DNA of 64,000 nucleotides. It comes from an uncultured Alistipes sp. (GTDB lineage Bacteria > Bacteroidota > Bacteroidia > Bacteroidales > Rikenellaceae). The notes beneath the pieces are model-generated. The model searched no databases, was not told the DNA's origin, and was given only the letters and a program-made list of their open reading frames with translations. The number at the start of each line of letters is the position of its first letter. Position 1 is the stretch's first letter. A program made the translations under genes and the position numbers. Positions 56,511 through 64,000 of the stretch are shown in pieces. Location: NCBI GenBank assembly GCA_910584485.1, contig CAJUAV010000009.1, positions 32,986 through 96,985 of the forward strand, given 5' to 3'.

Positions 56511-56715
56511 CGAGCTATGTGCATACCGGAGTTGTCGCAGCAGAATCAACCTCACGGGGAGGTCGGCAGCCCGCAGCCGCCCCCTCGGCGGAGGGCTGCT
56601 TCTCGCCGCCGCTCGGCGCATCCTCAACACGGGCAGCTCGCCGCCCGCTTCCGCGCCACCCCGAAGCTAAAAACCTGCCCCCCGCAACGCAGCCCCCCTC
56701 CCCCGAACGGCATAC

Positions 56716-56774
56716 ACAAAGGGCACCCCTCGATGAAGGATGCCCTTTGTATTTAAGAGTTCCGGACTCTTAAA
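56716..56774 (-). terminator. Double hairpin after the DUF4295 gene
   Basis: Read on the minus strand, TTTAAGAGT pairs with ACTCTTAAA (56774-56752) just after the stop codon. ACAAAGGGCA then pairs with TGCCCTTTGT (56750-56716). There is no strong T-run after the second stem, so termination efficiency is uncertain. Confidence 0.6.
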
Positions 56775-56777
56775 ATA

Positions 56778-56936
56778 CTATTTCTTCTCGTCGAAGAAAT
56801 CCTTGACTTCGGCGTTCGGAACGACAGCCTCTTTGAACATGTAGGCGCCCGTCTTCTCCGACTTGACCATCTTGATGCACTTGGTAAGCTGCTTACCGGT
56901 ACCCGTTTTCAGGGTTGCTACTACTTTCTTTGCCAT
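56778..56936 (-). CDS. DUF4295 small protein
   Basis: A 52-residue basic protein reading MAKKVVATLKTGTGKQLTK at its start and KDFFDEKK at its end, with SEKTGAYMFKE in the middle. DUF4295 is found in Bacteroidetes directly after rpmG. It lies 15 bp after rpmG on the same strand, forming rpmB-rpmG-DUF4295. Its size, charge and position suggest a ribosome-associated role, but none is established. Confidence 0.85.
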   Translation of the reverse strand: MAKKVVATLKTGTGKQLTKCIKMVKSEKTGAYMFKEAVVPNAEVKDFFDEKK

Positions 56937-56951
56937 GGTGCTTTCCTAAAA

Positions 56952-57134
56952 CTATTTGATTTCGCGGTGAACGGTGACGCGCTTCAGATACGGGTTGTAC
57001 TTCTTGCGCTCCAGACGCTCGGGGGTGTTCTTCTTGTTCTTGGTGGTGATGTAACGCGACATGCCGGGGACGCCGCTCTCACGCTGCTCGGTGCACTCGA
57101 GGATGACCTGCACTCTGTTGCCTTTCTTTGCCAT
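56952..57134 (-). CDS. rpmG: 50S ribosomal protein L33
   Basis: Small large-subunit protein of 60 residues ([40 protein letters not shown]). It lacks the Cys-x2-Cys pairs of the zinc-binding L33 form, so it is the zinc-independent type. It sits between rpmB (18 bp) and the DUF4295 gene (15 bp). Confidence 0.96.
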   Translation of the reverse strand: MAKKGNRVQVILECTEQRESGVPGMSRYITTKNKKNTPERLERKKYNPYLKRVTVHREIK

Positions 57135-57152
57135 TGGTTGATGCCGTTAGGA

Positions 57153-57386
57153 TTAGTAGATCTTCTTCGGAGCGGCCGCCTCGCGCAGCGCTACTGCCAG
57201 ACCCTTCTTGTTAATCGTTTTCATGCCGGCAGCCGACACCTTGAGGGTGATCCAGCGGCCTTCTTCTTCCGACCAGAAGCGCTTGGTTTTCAGATTGGGA
57301 CTGAATTTGCGCTTGGTCTTGTGGTGCGAGTGCGAGACGTTGTTGCCCACAATCGCCACCTTACCGGTGATTTCGCAAACTTTCAT
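57153..57386 (-). CDS. rpmB: 50S ribosomal protein L28
   Basis: A 77-residue large-subunit protein (MKVCEITGKVAIVGNNVSHS, HHKTKRKFSPNLKTKRFW). It starts at the ATG at 57386; the longer frame upstream belongs to shadow sequence of cinA. First gene of the rpmB-rpmG-DUF4295 operon. Confidence 0.96.
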   Translation of the reverse strand: MKVCEITGKVAIVGNNVSHSHHKTKRKFSPNLKTKRFWSEEEGRWITLKVSAAGMKTINKKGLAVALREAAAPKKIY

Positions 57387-57431
57387 GTTCGGTGAGTGAA
57401 TGATTTGGTTAATTTTTCCCCGAAGGGAGTG

Positions 57432-57439
57432 CAAATATA
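57432..57439 (-). promoter_or_regulatory. -7 promoter box of rpmB operon
   Basis: TATATTTG on the minus strand fits TAnnTTTG, 46 bp before the rpmB ATG. The -33 region is T-rich but lacks a TTG at the expected spacing. Confidence 0.55.
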
Positions 57440-57517
57440 CGAACGAAAAACGAAAAAACGAAAAATCGGGCAAATATTTCGGTTTCGGAGGGTTGGCGCC
57501 GCCGCCGAAAGCCGCCC

Positions 57518-58759
57518 TTATCGTTGCAGTTCGTCGCGCAGCATGCGGACGGCATGGATCGTCGCACGGTCGATCACCTGCCCGCGGTCGGTGCCGCACG
57601 CCTGCCGCACGGCGATCGTCCGCGTCGGGGTCGCCAGGGCGATCCAGACCGTGCCGACCGGTTTTTCGGGGGTACCGCCCGCAGGTCCCGCGATGCCCGT
57701 CGTCGCCAGCGCATAGTCGGCTCCCGTCGCGCGGCGCGCCCCTTCGGCCATCTGCCGCGCCACCTCCTCGCTCACGGCGCCGTGGCGGCGGATCGCCTCG
57801 GCGTCGACGCCGAGCAGGTGCGTTTTCGCCTCGTCGGCATAGGTCACGAGCCCCGCCAGAAAGTAGGCCGAAGCCCCCGCCTGGGCGGTGAATTTCGCAG
57901 CCAGACGGCCGCCCGTGCAGCTTTCGGCCACGGCGAGCGTCGCGCGGCGCTCGGTGAGCAGGCGGTGCGCCTGCGCCTCGACGGTCGCCGTCTCGAAGCC
58001 GACGACGTAGGCGGGAATCAGCCGCTGCAGCTCGTCGAAGCGCGCCTCGATTTCGCGGCCGATCCGCTCGCCGTCGACCTCGTAGGCCGAGAGCCGCAGC
58101 CGCACGATCCCCGCCGAGGGGAGGTAGGCCAGCTTCAGGTAGTCGGGCAGCGCCTCCTCCCAGGGGGCGATCCGCTCGGCCAGCACCGACTCGGCCAGTC
58201 CCGAGGTGATGAGGGTGCGGTGGACGATCTGCCGCAGGGCGAAATGCGCCTTCAGCCGCGGCATCACCTCCTCCTCCATCAGGTGCTCCATTTCGAAGGG
58301 GACACCGGGCAGCGAGACGACGACGCGGTCGTCCGCCGTTTCGAACCACATGCCCGGGGCGGTGCCGTGGCGGTTGAAGAGGACCTTGCAACAGGCGGGG
58401 ACCTCCGCCTGCGAGCGGTTCAGGGCGTTGAAGGAGATGCCGCGCGACGTCATCATCCGCTCGACGTGGAGGGCGACCGCCTCGTCGTAGCGCATCGCGC
58501 TGCCGAAGCGGCGGGCGAGGGTCTTTTTCGTGATGTCGTCCTTCGTGGGGCCGAGGCCGCCCGTGAGGACGACCACCTGCGAGGCGGCCAGCGCACGGTC
58601 CAGCGTGCGGACGATCTCGTCGGCATCGTCGCCGATCGAGCACTTTTCATGCACGACGATGCCCGCCTCGTTCAGCCGGCGGGCAATCGACACGGAGTTG
58701 GTATCGACGATCTGTCCGATCAGGATCTCGTCGCCGATGGTAATGACGGTGGCTTGCAT
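57518..58759 (-). CDS. cinA: CinA family protein (competence/damage-inducible, NMN deamidase type)
   Basis: A 413-residue two-domain protein. The N-terminal MoCF-like domain (ATVITIGDEILIGQIVDTNS, VVLTGGLGPTKDD, LPGVPFEMEHLM) is a nucleotide pyrophosphatase-type fold. The C-terminal CinA domain (LAVAESCTGGRLAAKFT, ATTGIAGPAGGTPEKPVGTV) in other bacteria deamidates nicotinamide mononucleotide. It starts 18 bp after pyrD on the same strand, so they are probably co-transcribed. Confidence 0.95.
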   Translation of the reverse strand: MQATVITIGDEILIGQIVDTNSVSIARRLNEAGIVVHEKCSIGDDADEIVRTLDRALAASQVVVLTGGLGPTKDDITKKTLARRFGSAMRYDEAVALHVERMMTSRGISFNALNRSQAEVPACCKVLFNRHGTAPGMWFETADDRVVVSLPGVPFEMEHLMEEEVMPRLKAHFALRQIVHRTLITSGLAESVLAERIAPWEEALPDYLKLAYLPSAGIVRLRLSAYEVDGERIGREIEARFDELQRLIPAYVVGFETATVEAQAHRLLTERRATLAVAESCTGGRLAAKFTAQAGASAYFLAGLVTYADEAKTHLLGVDAEAIRRHGAVSEEVARQMAEGARRATGADYALATTGIAGPAGGTPEKPVGTVWIALATPTRTIAVRQACGTDRGQVIDRATIHAVRMLRDELQR

Positions 58760-58777
58760 GGGTAAGGGAATCGTTGG

Positions 58778-60037
58778 TCAGGATTCGGAAGCGGGGTCGG
58801 ACGCGGGAAGCGGTGCGGCGGACGGCGCGGGATGTTCTAACGACACGGGGTGCTCGGTCGGCGCAGCCAGCTCGGGTTGCGCGGTCCGCTCACGCGGTTC
58901 GGCCTGGTCGGTCTGCCCGGGGACCTCGGAGGCTGCGGAGGCTTCAAGAGCCTCGGGCACTGCGGAGGCTTCAGCAGCCTCGGACGCAGCGGGGGTTTCA
59001 GCGGCTTCGGGCACGGCCAGCGAGCGGCACACCTCTTTCAGCAGCTGCGGCCCGCGGTAGAGCAGCCCCGTATGGAGCTGCACCAGATCGGCCCCCGCGT
59101 CGAGCATCGCCCGCACGTCAGCCGCCGTCATCATGCCGCCCGAACCGATGATCGGATAGGTGTCGCCCGACCGTTCGCGGAGGCGGCGCACGACGGCGAT
59201 CGACCGTTCGGTCAGCGGTCGGCCGCACAGACGCCCCGCCCCGATGCGCTCCACCTCGTCGGCCGCCGTGGCGAGCCCTTCGCGGTGGCGCGTGCCGCTC
59301 GTGGCGACGATGCCGTCCAGCGGCGTGGCGATCAGGATATCCGCCACGCGGTCGATCTCCTCGTCGGTCAGATCGGGCGAGATCTTGAGCAGGATCGGGC
59401 GATAGCGGTTCTGTCCGCGGCGGAAATCGAAGAGCGGTTCAAGGATCGCGGTGAGGTATTCGTTCGTGCGGACGGCGGCTTCGTCGCGGATATCGTCGCC
59501 GCTGACATTCACCGAGAAATAATCGACGTACTGGTAGAGGTTGCGGAAGAGCTTCAGGAAATCCTTCGGGGCCGCCTCGACGGGCGTGGCGGCGTTGCAG
59601 GCGATGTTGCACCCCACGACCACCCCGCGGTGGCCGCGCCGCAGGTGGCGGATCGCCGTCTCCAGTCCGCGGTTGGGAAAGCCCGTACGGTGGATGAAGG
59701 CCTCGTCCTGCGGCAGGCGGAAGACGCGCGGCAGCGGATTGCCCGACTGGGGGCGCGGCGTGAGGGTGCCGATTTCGACGAAGCCGAAGCCGAGGGCCCC
59801 GAGCTCCGCGAAGACCTCGCCGTCGCGGTCGAACCCCGCGGCGACGCCGATCGGATTGCGGAAGCGGACACCGAAGACCTCGCGGGCGAGCGACGGATCC
59901 TCCGTGGCGAAACAGCGCTCCAGCAGCCAGCGGCCGCCCGGGACGAGCCCCGCCAACCGCAACAGCAGCAACACGATCCGTCGGGCCCGTTCGAAGGGCA
60001 GCTTTTCCAGCAGCGGACGTATGACGGCATTGAACAT
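58778..60037 (-). CDS. pyrD: Dihydroorotate dehydrogenase (quinone), with low-complexity tail
   Basis: Membrane-associated class 2 enzyme that oxidises dihydroorotate to orotate in pyrimidine synthesis and passes electrons to quinone. From the ATG at 60037 it has 419 residues. It begins [20 protein letters not shown], then [56 protein letters not shown] and [16 protein letters not shown] of the FMN site. The normal enzyme ends near [13 protein letters not shown] at residue 340. An Ala/Glu/Pro/Ser tail of about 79 residues follows, which is unusual. Confidence 0.93.
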   Translation of the reverse strand: MFNAVIRPLLEKLPFERARRIVLLLLRLAGLVPGGRWLLERCFATEDPSLAREVFGVRFRNPIGVAAGFDRDGEVFAELGALGFGFVEIGTLTPRPQSGNPLPRVFRLPQDEAFIHRTGFPNRGLETAIRHLRRGHRGVVVGCNIACNAATPVEAAPKDFLKLFRNLYQYVDYFSVNVSGDDIRDEAAVRTNEYLTAILEPLFDFRRGQNRYRPILLKISPDLTDEEIDRVADILIATPLDGIVATSGTRHREGLATAADEVERIGAGRLCGRPLTERSIAVVRRLRERSGDTYPIIGSGGMMTAADVRAMLDAGADLVQLHTGLLYRGPQLLKEVCRSLAVPEAAETPAASEAAEASAVPEALEASAASEVPGQTDQAEPRERTAQPELAAPTEHPVSLEHPAPSAAPLPASDPASES

Positions 60038-60041
60038 GGGG

Positions 60042-60072
60042 CAAAGATACGAAAAGTCGCGTGCAGAAACAA
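60042..60072 (-). promoter_or_regulatory. Consensus promoter abutting the pyrD start codon
   Basis: TTG (60072-60070), 20 nt, TATCTTTG (60049-60042) on the minus strand. The pyrD ATG begins at 60037, only 5 nt after the box, so transcription should start at or next to the ATG. Confidence 0.75.
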
Positions 60073-60111
60073 GCCTCCGCCGAATTCTGCCCGCGCTTAT
60101 TCGCAATCTTC

Positions 60112-60333
60112 GGCTCCGCCCAAGATACTCCCGCTCGGCAAAATGCAGGCAGGCTTGCTTTTACTCTCGCTTATTCATCCTCTTTGGCTCCGCCCAAGAT
60201 ACTCTCGCTCGGCAAAATGCAGGCAAGCTTGCTTTTGCCCTCGCTTATTCATCCTCTTTGGCTCCGCCCAAGATACTCTCGCTCGGCAAAATGCAAGCAG
60301 GCTTGCTTTTGCCCTCGCTTATTCGTATCTTTG
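60112..60333 (+). repeat. Three tandem 74-bp repeats carrying promoter sequence
   Basis: GGCTCCGCCCAAGATACTC starts at 60112, 60186 and 60260, so the unit is 74 bp. Each unit contains the palindrome-rich GCAGGC(A)AGCTTGC or GCAGGCTTGC and the -33 TTG. Only the third unit ends in a perfect TATCTTTG (60326-60333); the first two end in TCCTCTTTG. The promoter P1 of pgk and its upstream DNA match the same unit in the opposite orientation. Confidence 0.88.
60303..60333 (+). promoter_or_regulatory. Consensus promoter of der
   Basis: TTG (60303-60305), 20 nt, TATCTTTG (60326-60333), 57 bp before the der ATG. It is the end of the third 74-bp repeat unit. Confidence 0.82.
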
Positions 60334-60390
60334 TCGCGGCGCGCCCGACGAAGCCGGCGTCCCGAACATACGAACAGACAAGCACAACGC

Positions 60391-61695
60391 ATGAGTTTAG
60401 TAGCCATTGTAGGCCGACCCAACGTCGGCAAATCGACCCTCTTCAACCGCCTGGTGGGGCAGCGGCAGGCCATCGTCGACGCGACGGCGGGCACCACGCG
60501 CGACCGCCACTACGGCAAGACCGACTGGAACGGCAAGGAGTTCTCCGTGATCGACACGGGCGGCTATACGGTCAATTCGGAAGACGTTTTCGAGGAGGAG
60601 ATCCGCCGTCAGGTGATGCTCGCCATCGACGAGGCGGACGTGATCCTCTTCCTGGTGGAGGTGACGACGGGCATCACCGACCTCGACATGATGATGGCCG
60701 ACATCCTGCGCCGCACCTCGAAGAGGGTGATTCTGGTCTGCAACAAGGTCGACAACAACGACCAGATCTACTCCTCGCACGAGTTCTACGCCTTCGGACT
60801 GGGCGATCCCTACTGCATCTCCTCCATGTCGGGCACCGGCACGGGCGACCTGATGGACGCCATTCTGGCGGCGCTGCCCGAGGAGACCTCCGCCGAGCAG
60901 GACGACACGCTGCCCCGCATCACGATCGTCGGCCGCCCCAACGTCGGCAAATCGTCGATGACCAACGCCCTGCTGGGCGAAGAGCGCAACATCGTCACCT
61001 CCGTGGCGGGCACCACACGCGACTCGATCCGCACGCGCTACAACAAGTTCGGGATGGATTTCTACCTCGTCGACACGGCGGGCATGCGCAAGAAGGGCAA
61101 GGAGATGGAGGACCTCGAATTCTACTCGGTGATGCGCTCCATCCGCGCGATCGAAAATTCGGACGTCTGCATCCTCATGCTCGATGCGCAGCAGGGGCTC
61201 GAATCGCAGGACCTCAACATCCACAACCTCATCGTCCGCAACCGCAAGGGATGCGTCATCGTGGTCAACAAGTGGGACCTCGTCGAGAAGGAGAACAACA
61301 CGATGAAGGAGTGGACCGAATTTCTGCGCAAGCGGCTCGCCCCCTTCAACGACATTCCGATCGTCTTCACCTCGGTGCTCGAAAAGCAGCGCATCTTCGA
61401 CGTGTTGAAGACCGCCATCCGCGTACACGAGGCGCGCCGCCGCCGCATCGCCACCTCGGAGCTGAACGAATTCCTGCTGCCGCTGATCGAGAACTACCCG
61501 CCCCCCGCCACGAAGGGCAAGTACATCAAGATCAAATACGTGACGCAGCTGCCGACGCCGACGCCGCAGTTCGCTTTCTTCGTCAACCTGCCGCAGTACA
61601 TCCGCGAACCCTACCGCCGCTTCCTCGAAAACAACATGCGCGAGCACTGGGATTTCTCGGGCGTGCCGATGCAGCTCTATTTCAGACAGAAATAA
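60391..61695 (+). CDS. der: Ribosome biogenesis GTPase Der (EngA)
   Basis: Double GTPase that helps assemble the 50S subunit. It has 434 residues with two G domains: [14 protein letters not shown] at residue 8 and [15 protein letters not shown] near residue 184, each with DTGGY or DTAGM and NKVD or NKWD motifs. A KH-like C-terminal domain follows ([28 protein letters not shown]). The start ATG begins [15 protein letters not shown]; longer frames upstream are repeat sequence. Confidence 0.97.
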   Translation: MSLVAIVGRPNVGKSTLFNRLVGQRQAIVDATAGTTRDRHYGKTDWNGKEFSVIDTGGYTVNSEDVFEEEIRRQVMLAIDEADVILFLVEVTTGITDLDMMMADILRRTSKRVILVCNKVDNNDQIYSSHEFYAFGLGDPYCISSMSGTGTGDLMDAILAALPEETSAEQDDTLPRITIVGRPNVGKSSMTNALLGEERNIVTSVAGTTRDSIRTRYNKFGMDFYLVDTAGMRKKGKEMEDLEFYSVMRSIRAIENSDVCILMLDAQQGLESQDLNIHNLIVRNRKGCVIVVNKWDLVEKENNTMKEWTEFLRKRLAPFNDIPIVFTSVLEKQRIFDVLKTAIRVHEARRRRIATSELNEFLLPLIENYPPPATKGKYIKIKYVTQLPTPTPQFAFFVNLPQYIREPYRRFLENNMREHWDFSGVPMQLYFRQK

Positions 61696-61734
61696 CGGAT
61701 CCGGCAGCGTAACCTTTTTCGGGTGCAGCCTGCG

Positions 61735-61805
61735 GAGCGCACCTGGCGGGTCTTGCCCAGATGCGGGCCTCCGCCGCGGGAGGCGCGCCGATCCCTCGCG
61801 GGATC
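61735..61805 (+). repeat. Diverged family 1 repeat between der and engB
   Basis: GCGGGCCTCCGCCGCGGGAGGC is a diverged core. It is followed by GATCCC-TCGC-GGGATC (61790-61805), the same terminal hairpin type seen at 11738 and 18725. Stem bases of the core (CCTCC with GGAGG) differ from other copies but still pair. Confidence 0.7.
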
Positions 61806-61886
61806 GGAACCGGGACCGATGCAAACCGCCTTGCGCCAAACCGCCAACGCTTTCGAACACCCTCAACCGACCCCGTCCCTCCCCGT

Positions 61887-62486
61887 ATGAAGATCAACAA
61901 AGCCCTTTTCCGATGCAGCTCCGAGCGCATTTCGCAGGTTCCGAAAGATGACCTGCGCGACATCGCCTTCATCGGCCGCAGCAACGTGGGCAAATCGTCG
62001 CTCATCAACATGCTGACGGGGCACGGCGGACTGGCCAAGGTCTCGGCGACCCCGGGCAAGACGCGCCTTATCAACCACTTCTGCATCAACGACGCGTGGT
62101 ATCTGGTCGACCTGCCCGGCTACGGCTACGCCCGCACCTCGAAGCAGCAGCGCGGCGCCTTCTCGAAGCTGATCCTCGACTACGTTTTCCGCTGCGAGAA
62201 GATGCACTTCCTCTTCGTACTGGTCGACATCCGCCACGAGGCGCAACGCATCGACCGCGCCTTCATCGAGCTGCTCGGCACGCACGGCGTCCCCTTCGGC
62301 ATCATCTTCACGAAGGCCGACAAGCTCTCCGCGGCGCAGCGCGAACGCAGCCTCGCCGCCTACCGCAAGGTGCTCGAAGAGCAGTGGGAGGAGCTGCCGC
62401 CCCTCTTCGTCAGTTCGTCCGAGCAGGGCACGGGGCGCGAAGAGATCCTCGCCTTCATCGAGCGCATCCTGACGGAAAACCCCTGA
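61887..62486 (+). CDS. engB: Ribosome biogenesis GTP-binding protein YsxC/EngB
   Basis: Single-domain GTPase needed for 50S assembly. It has 199 residues: FIGRSNVGKSSLINML (P-loop), ATPGKTRLINHF, VDLPGYGYAR (G3), IIFTKADKLS (G4). The start at 61887 (KINKALFRCSSERI) is the usual N-terminus; the upstream frame is repeat sequence. It lies 191 bp after der on the same strand. Confidence 0.95.
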   Translation: MKINKALFRCSSERISQVPKDDLRDIAFIGRSNVGKSSLINMLTGHGGLAKVSATPGKTRLINHFCINDAWYLVDLPGYGYARTSKQQRGAFSKLILDYVFRCEKMHFLFVLVDIRHEAQRIDRAFIELLGTHGVPFGIIFTKADKLSAAQRERSLAAYRKVLEEQWEELPPLFVSSSEQGTGREEILAFIERILTENP

Positions 62487-62637
62487 CGCCCCTTCGGAGA
62501 GCCCTGTCCGGGCAGCCGAATGCCCGCCGCCGCTCTCGGGCGGGACCGGTCGGAAGGCCCTGTCGCCGACAGCCGCTCCGCACGGGCCGCGCGTCAAAAA
62601 AACTCCCCGAAAAGACGCATTTTTCAACCTATTGTTC

Positions 62638-62645
62638 TATCTTTG
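62638..62645 (+). promoter_or_regulatory. -7 promoter box of prs
   Basis: TATCTTTG exactly matches the -7 consensus, 27 bp before the prs ATG. The -33 site is not a TTG. Confidence 0.65.
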
Positions 62646-62672
62646 CAGCGTCTTAAATCCCGTACCTGCTCT

Positions 62673-63614
62673 ATGGCCATTCACAAAATCAAAATCTTCG
62701 CCGGACGCGCCTCGGAATACCTCGCCGCACGCATCGCCGACAGCTTCGGCACGACGCTCGGAAAGGTCGAGGTGCTGAATTTCAGCGACGGCGAATTTCA
62801 GCCCGGCTACAACGAGTCGATTCGCGGCTGCACGGTCTTCATCATCCAGTCGACCTTCCCGCCGACGGACAACCTGATGGAGCTGCTCATGATGATCGAC
62901 GCCGCCAAACGCGCTTCGGCCTACCAGGTCGTCGCCGTGATCCCCTATTTCGGCTGGGCGCGCCAGGACCGCAAAGACCGTCCCCGCGTGCCGATCGGCG
63001 CCAAGCTGGTCGCCAACATGCTCAAGGCGGCGGGCGTGGACCGCATCATGACGATGGACCTGCACGCCGACCAGATTCAGGGATTCTTCGACATTCCCGT
63101 CGACGCCCTCTACGCCAGCGGCATCTTCGTGCCCTACATCAAGAGCCTCGGCATCGAGAACCTCTCGATCGCCGCACCCGACATGGGCGGTGCGAAGCGC
63201 GCCAATACCTACGCCAAACACCTCGGCACGCCGATCATTATTTCGCACAAGGAGCGCGCGAAGGCCAACGTCGTGGGCAAGATGACCGCCATCGGCGAGG
63301 TCGAGGGGCGCAACATCCTGATCGTCGACGACATGATCGACACGGCGGGCACGATCTGCATGGCCGCCGACATGCTCATGGGCCGCGGCGCGAAGAGCGT
63401 CCGCGCCGCCATCACCCACCCCGTCCTCTCGGGACAGGCCTACGAACGCATCAACGCCAGCGCCCTCGAAGAGGTGATCGTGACCGACACGATTCCGCTC
63501 AACCCCGACAAGGACCTGCACAAGTTCACGGTGCTCTCCGTCGCCGACATCTTCGCCGACGTCATCGAGCGCGTGCACAACTACAAGGAGATTTCGTCGA
63601 TCTTCTTCAAATAG
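62673..63614 (+). CDS. prs: Ribose-phosphate pyrophosphokinase
   Basis: Makes PRPP from ribose 5-phosphate and ATP for nucleotide, His and Trp synthesis. It has 313 residues from ATG 62673. It carries FSDGEFQPGYNESIRG, the ATP-binding YFGWARQDRKDRPR, the metal-binding TMDLHADQIQGFFDIPVD and the PRPP loop ILIVDDMIDTAGTI. Longer upstream frame is not supported because the promoter lies there. Confidence 0.97.
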   Translation: MAIHKIKIFAGRASEYLAARIADSFGTTLGKVEVLNFSDGEFQPGYNESIRGCTVFIIQSTFPPTDNLMELLMMIDAAKRASAYQVVAVIPYFGWARQDRKDRPRVPIGAKLVANMLKAAGVDRIMTMDLHADQIQGFFDIPVDALYASGIFVPYIKSLGIENLSIAAPDMGGAKRANTYAKHLGTPIIISHKERAKANVVGKMTAIGEVEGRNILIVDDMIDTAGTICMAADMLMGRGAKSVRAAITHPVLSGQAYERINASALEEVIVTDTIPLNPDKDLHKFTVLSVADIFADVIERVHNYKEISSIFFK

Positions 63615-63635
63615 GCATTTACTCCATCCATGCAC

Positions 63636-63674
63636 ACGGGCGGTTCCTTCGCATAAGGGACCGCCCGTTTTGTT
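63636..63674 (+). terminator. Rho-independent terminator of prs
   Basis: ACGGGCGGTTCC (63636-63647) pairs with GGGACCGCCCGT (63657-63668, one wobble) and is followed by TTTGTTG, 21 bp after the prs stop. Confidence 0.88.
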
Positions 63675-63760
63675 GCGGCACAGGCATCTTTTGCGAATCG
63701 CAGGCGTCGAATGCCTACCGCCCTCTGCAAGGTCGACCAACATGCAACGACCCTTACTCG

Positions 63761-64000
63761 GAGCCGCAGCTTGCGAAGCGCACGCGACGAGCAGACGCGA
63801 GTTGCGGGCCTTCGCGGGGCGAAGCTGCGACATCGAACGGCAGGCACGACCCTTTCTCGGAGCCGCAGCTTGCGAAGCGCACGCAGCGAGCAGACACGAG
63901 CAGTGGGCCTCCGCAGAGGCGAGGCTGCGACATCGAACGGCAGGTACGACCCTTTCTCGGAGCCGCAGCTTGCGAAGCGCACGCAGCGAGCAGACGCGAG
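63761..64000. repeat. Tandem ~100-bp repeat related to family 1
   Basis: GAGCCGCAGCTTGCGAAGCG starts at 63761, 63860 and 63960, a period of 99-100 bp, and the array runs off the window. Units contain the family 1 core half (GCGGGCCTTCGCGGGGCGAAG) but continue into TGCGACATCGAACGGCAGG in place of the usual GGCCCGCC plus hairpin. No gene lies between 63675 and the end. Confidence 0.82.

Noticed and set aside
60112..60333. CRISPR array
   Set aside because: Units are contiguous 74-bp tandem repeats with no unique spacers and no cas genes.
60061..60390. N-terminal extension of Der
   Set aside because: The extension is translated 74-bp tandem repeat and crosses the der promoter; the Der family begins at the ATG at 60391.

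Overview
The window looks like chromosome of a high-GC Bacteroidales bacterium, most likely Alistipes or a close Rikenellaceae relative. Reasons: ORFs are very GC-rich, many promoters fit the Bacteroidetes pattern (TTG, 19-20 nt, TAnnTTTG), and the genome carries a Bacteroidetes-type V-ATPase operon, pectin-degrading enzymes, and a DUF4295 gene beside rpmG and rpmB. I saw no rRNA genes, tRNA genes or CRISPR array.

Layout. 1-6.2 kb: end of a V-type ATPase operon (DUF2764, A, B, D, I, K); the K subunit keeps the residues that bind Na+ in the Enterococcus rotor ring. 6.4-22.4 kb, minus strand: six secreted enzymes for pectin or rhamnogalacturonan breakdown (DUF4955/DUF6298-like protein, PL1 lyase, GH2, DUF5703 protein, sialate O-acetylesterase-like esterase, GH106 rhamnosidase), with no SusC/SusD pair in view. 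23-26.3 kb: a Cys-rich lipoprotein, then an overlapping operon of FtsX-like permease, ubiE, LEA-like lipoprotein and SPOR protein. 26.4-34.7 kb: zinc metallopeptidase, SGNH hydrolase plus MBOAT acyltransferase, PAP2 phosphatase, lysS, and tpiA preceded by an in-frame membrane ORF.

34.8-49.8 kb is an AT-rich integrated island. A tyrosine recombinase lies at its right end and a 7-bp direct repeat marks both ends. Its cargo is (i) a MORC-type restriction-modification operon: C5 methyltransferase, MORC/GHKL ATPase, Z1 helicase-like ATPase, PD-(D/E)XK protein, AIPR protein, with a divergent Vsr nuclease; and (ii) a RloA/RloB-like ATPase-TOPRIM pair with an unknown third gene. Two related direct repeats bracket the cargo. 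Sequences outside the two ends pair with each other, which suggests that the island split a long-hairpin, 6S-like non-coding RNA gene.

49.9-64 kb is core chromosome again: TM2 and DUF2752 proteins, rplS, surE, an M13 peptidase, pgk, DUF4295-rpmG-rpmB, cinA-pyrD, der, engB and prs. The non-coding spaces hold two repeat families: a modular palindromic element whose last hairpin changes sequence but keeps pairing, and a ~74-bp element carrying a consensus promoter that serves both pgk and der.
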